NCBI GenBank assembly: GCA_016926135.1
Contig: JAFGPH010000306.1
Location: 1-7,566, forward strand
DNA length: 7,566 nt
Direction of reading: 5' to 3'
DNA from: Deltaproteobacteria bacterium
GTDB taxonomy: Bacteria > Desulfobacterota > DSM-4660 > Desulfatiglandales > HGW-15
Shown here piece after piece: positions 6,790-7,566 of this stretch. A model generated the notes under the pieces. The model saw only the letters and a program-made list of their open reading frames with translations. It searched no databases and had not been told where the DNA came from. Each line of letters opens with the position of its first letter. Position 1 is the stretch's first letter. The translations under genes and the position numbers were made by a program.

Positions 6790-7566
6790 GGGGGTCTTTG
6801 TCCTTCTGGTCGTCGGCCTTCCGCAGGGCCCTATCCAGGTTGTGACGTGCCTCTTCAAGGTCCGGCTGAAATCGCAGGGCTTTCTTGTAGTGCTGAACCG
6901 CCTCGCGCAGTCTCCCCTGCTCCAAGAATACACTGGCCAGGTTGTTGTGAGCCGCGGCGTACCGGGGATCGATCTTCAGTGCCTCCACAAAATGCCGTAT
7001 CGCCTCCTCCCGCTGTCCCATTCGGGCTAGAACGTTTCCCAGGTTGTTGTGGAGGTTCGCGTCCTTAGGGCTGAGCCGGAGCCCGTCTGAATAGGCTGCC
7101 GCGGCTTCCTGCAGCCTCCCCTCCCGGGCCAGGGTGAACGCCAGGTTGTAGAGCGAGGGAACATAGGCGGGGTTGATCCTGAGGGCTTCGGAAAAATGTG
7201 ACATGGCCTCGATCTTGCGGCCCTCCTGTGCCAGCGCGTTTCCCAGGAGGTGGTGGGCCAGGAAGTTCCCCCGGGTCACCTGAACGGCGCGGGAGAAGAG
7301 GGAGATGTTATCCTTCCAATAGCGGAGTTGGGTGCGTGTCGAGGCTGCCAGGAGGCACAAAGCCAGGCCGCAGGACACCGAGACCAGAAGGGTCCGCCTG
7401 CTCCCATTGCGGCTGAGGGTCGAAAAGCCCCAGGCTGCGGCCAAACTGACTCCGATATGGGGCACATAGGTGAAACGGTCGGCCATACCCTGGGCCCCCA
7501 CCTGAACCAGGCCGATGACCGGGATCAGGGTTCCCATGTACCACAGCCAGCCGACCGCAAGATACG
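6764..7566 (-). CDS. TMTC-like GT-C membrane protein with C-terminal TPRs (paralogue 3, N-terminus outside window)
   Basis: The frame stays open to the right edge, so the start is outside the window; the ATG at 7537 is internal. The residues before it read YLAVGWLWY and align with YLATGWFWY of paralogue 1 at about residue 325. About 266 residues are visible. They comprise the last part of the membrane domain, with PVIGLVQVGAQGMADRFTYV (15-34), and one more hydrophobic helix (about 58-75). Four TPRs of 34 residues follow (about 102-236), then a cap helix and a charged tail (ADDQKDKDPRENTNASR). It is closer to paralogue 1 than to paralogue 2 in the conserved block: QVGSQAMADRYTYIP in 1, QVGAQGMADRFTYVP here, QQGLWPAWSDRFAYVP in 2. 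Its stop lies 26 nt inside the start of paralogue 2, so the genes form an overlapping array. The catalytic motif region is not visible, so activity cannot be judged. Confidence 0.85.
   Translation of the reverse strand, partial: YLAVGWLWYMGTLIPVIGLVQVGAQGMADRFTYVPHIGVSLAAAWGFSTLSRNGSRRTLLVSVSCGLALCLLAASTRTQLRYWKDNISLFSRAVQVTRGNFLAHHLLGNALAQEGRKIEAMSHFSEALRINPAYVPSLYNLAFTLAREGRLQEAAAAYSDGLRLSPKDANLHNNLGNVLARMGQREEAIRHFVEALKIDPRYAAAHNNLASVFLEQGRLREAVQHYKKALRFQPDLEEARHNLDRALRKADDQKDKDPRENTNASR
6801..6805 (-). promoter_or_regulatory. Probable ribosome binding site for the GTG start of paralogue 2
   Basis: AAGGA on the minus strand lies 11 nt before the GTG at 6789, within the last codons of paralogue 3. 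The spacing is long but workable, and no better start/site pair is visible between here and the first membrane helix. Confidence 0.45.
6937..7270 (-). repeat. 102-nt periodic TPR-coding repeats
   Basis: The string CCAGG (plus-strand reading) recurs at 6937, 7039, 7141 and 7243, exactly 102 nt or 34 codons apart, and marks the Asn-Leu or similar start of helix A in each TPR of paralogue 3. The first two units share a longer match, CCAGGTTGTTGTG. Similar units occur in paralogue 1 (around 3288 and 3492, 204 nt apart). This is repetition within coding sequence, not a separate element. Confidence 0.75.

Noticed and set aside
6790..6933. N-terminal extension of paralogue 2 from an ATG at 6933
   Set aside because: The 48 extra residues are Arg- and Thr-rich, lie in another frame over TPR codons of paralogue 3, and are absent from the paralogue. 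The GTG at 6789 places the first membrane helix correctly.
6385..7068. Plus-strand open frame (227 codons) across the junction of paralogues 2 and 3
   Set aside because: It is antisense to two real genes and its composition resembles neither a membrane nor a soluble family I know.
6937..7270. Regularly spaced short repeats as a possible CRISPR-like array
   Set aside because: The 102-nt period equals 34 codons, stays in frame and encodes TPR helices; there are no conserved repeats with variable spacers.

Overview
The window is a protein-coding stretch of moderately GC-rich bacterial DNA (GC judged by eye, not counted). The organism is probably Gram-negative. The best evidence is a family 9 (ADP-heptose:LPS heptosyltransferase-like) glycosyltransferase, a family tied to lipopolysaccharide and related surface glycans. 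The gene mix (GT2, GT9 and several polytopic TPR proteins) and the free use of TTG and GTG starts would fit a deltaproteobacterial (Desulfobacterota-like) or similar environmental lineage. No marker gene is present, so the taxon is a guess. No RNA gene, CRISPR array, transposase or phage gene was seen.

Left block, plus strand (1-3057). First comes the C-terminal part of a polytopic membrane protein with about three TPR repeats, cut by the window edge (stop at 929). A 140-nt spacer follows, holding a perfect 11-bp inverted repeat. Then come a Dpm1-like GT2 glycosyltransferase (TTG start, 1070-1849) and, 8 nt later, a GT9 glycosyltransferase (1858-3057). The GT2 and GT9 genes look like one transcription unit.

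Right block, minus strand (3143-7566). This block converges on the left block across an 85-nt gap. Three paralogous genes run right to left with overlapping ends: one cut by the right edge (stop at 6764), one of 634 aa (6789-4885, GTG start) and one of 581 aa (4888-3143, TTG start, TTGA overlap). Each encodes a multi-spanning membrane domain resembling the GT-C fold of TMTC/PMT-type glycosyltransferases, followed by four or five 34-residue TPRs. The left-edge gene is a more distant member of the same broad family, so four related genes lie in 7.5 kb.

Working model (inference): the Dpm1-like GT2 could load a sugar onto a polyprenyl phosphate, and one or more of the GT-C/TPR proteins could use that lipid-linked sugar on the outer face of the inner membrane to modify a protein or glycan. 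The GT9 would act in the cytoplasm on a surface polysaccharide or core. The families are recognisable, but the array of tandem GT-C/TPR paralogues has no known substrate and is the most interesting part of the window.
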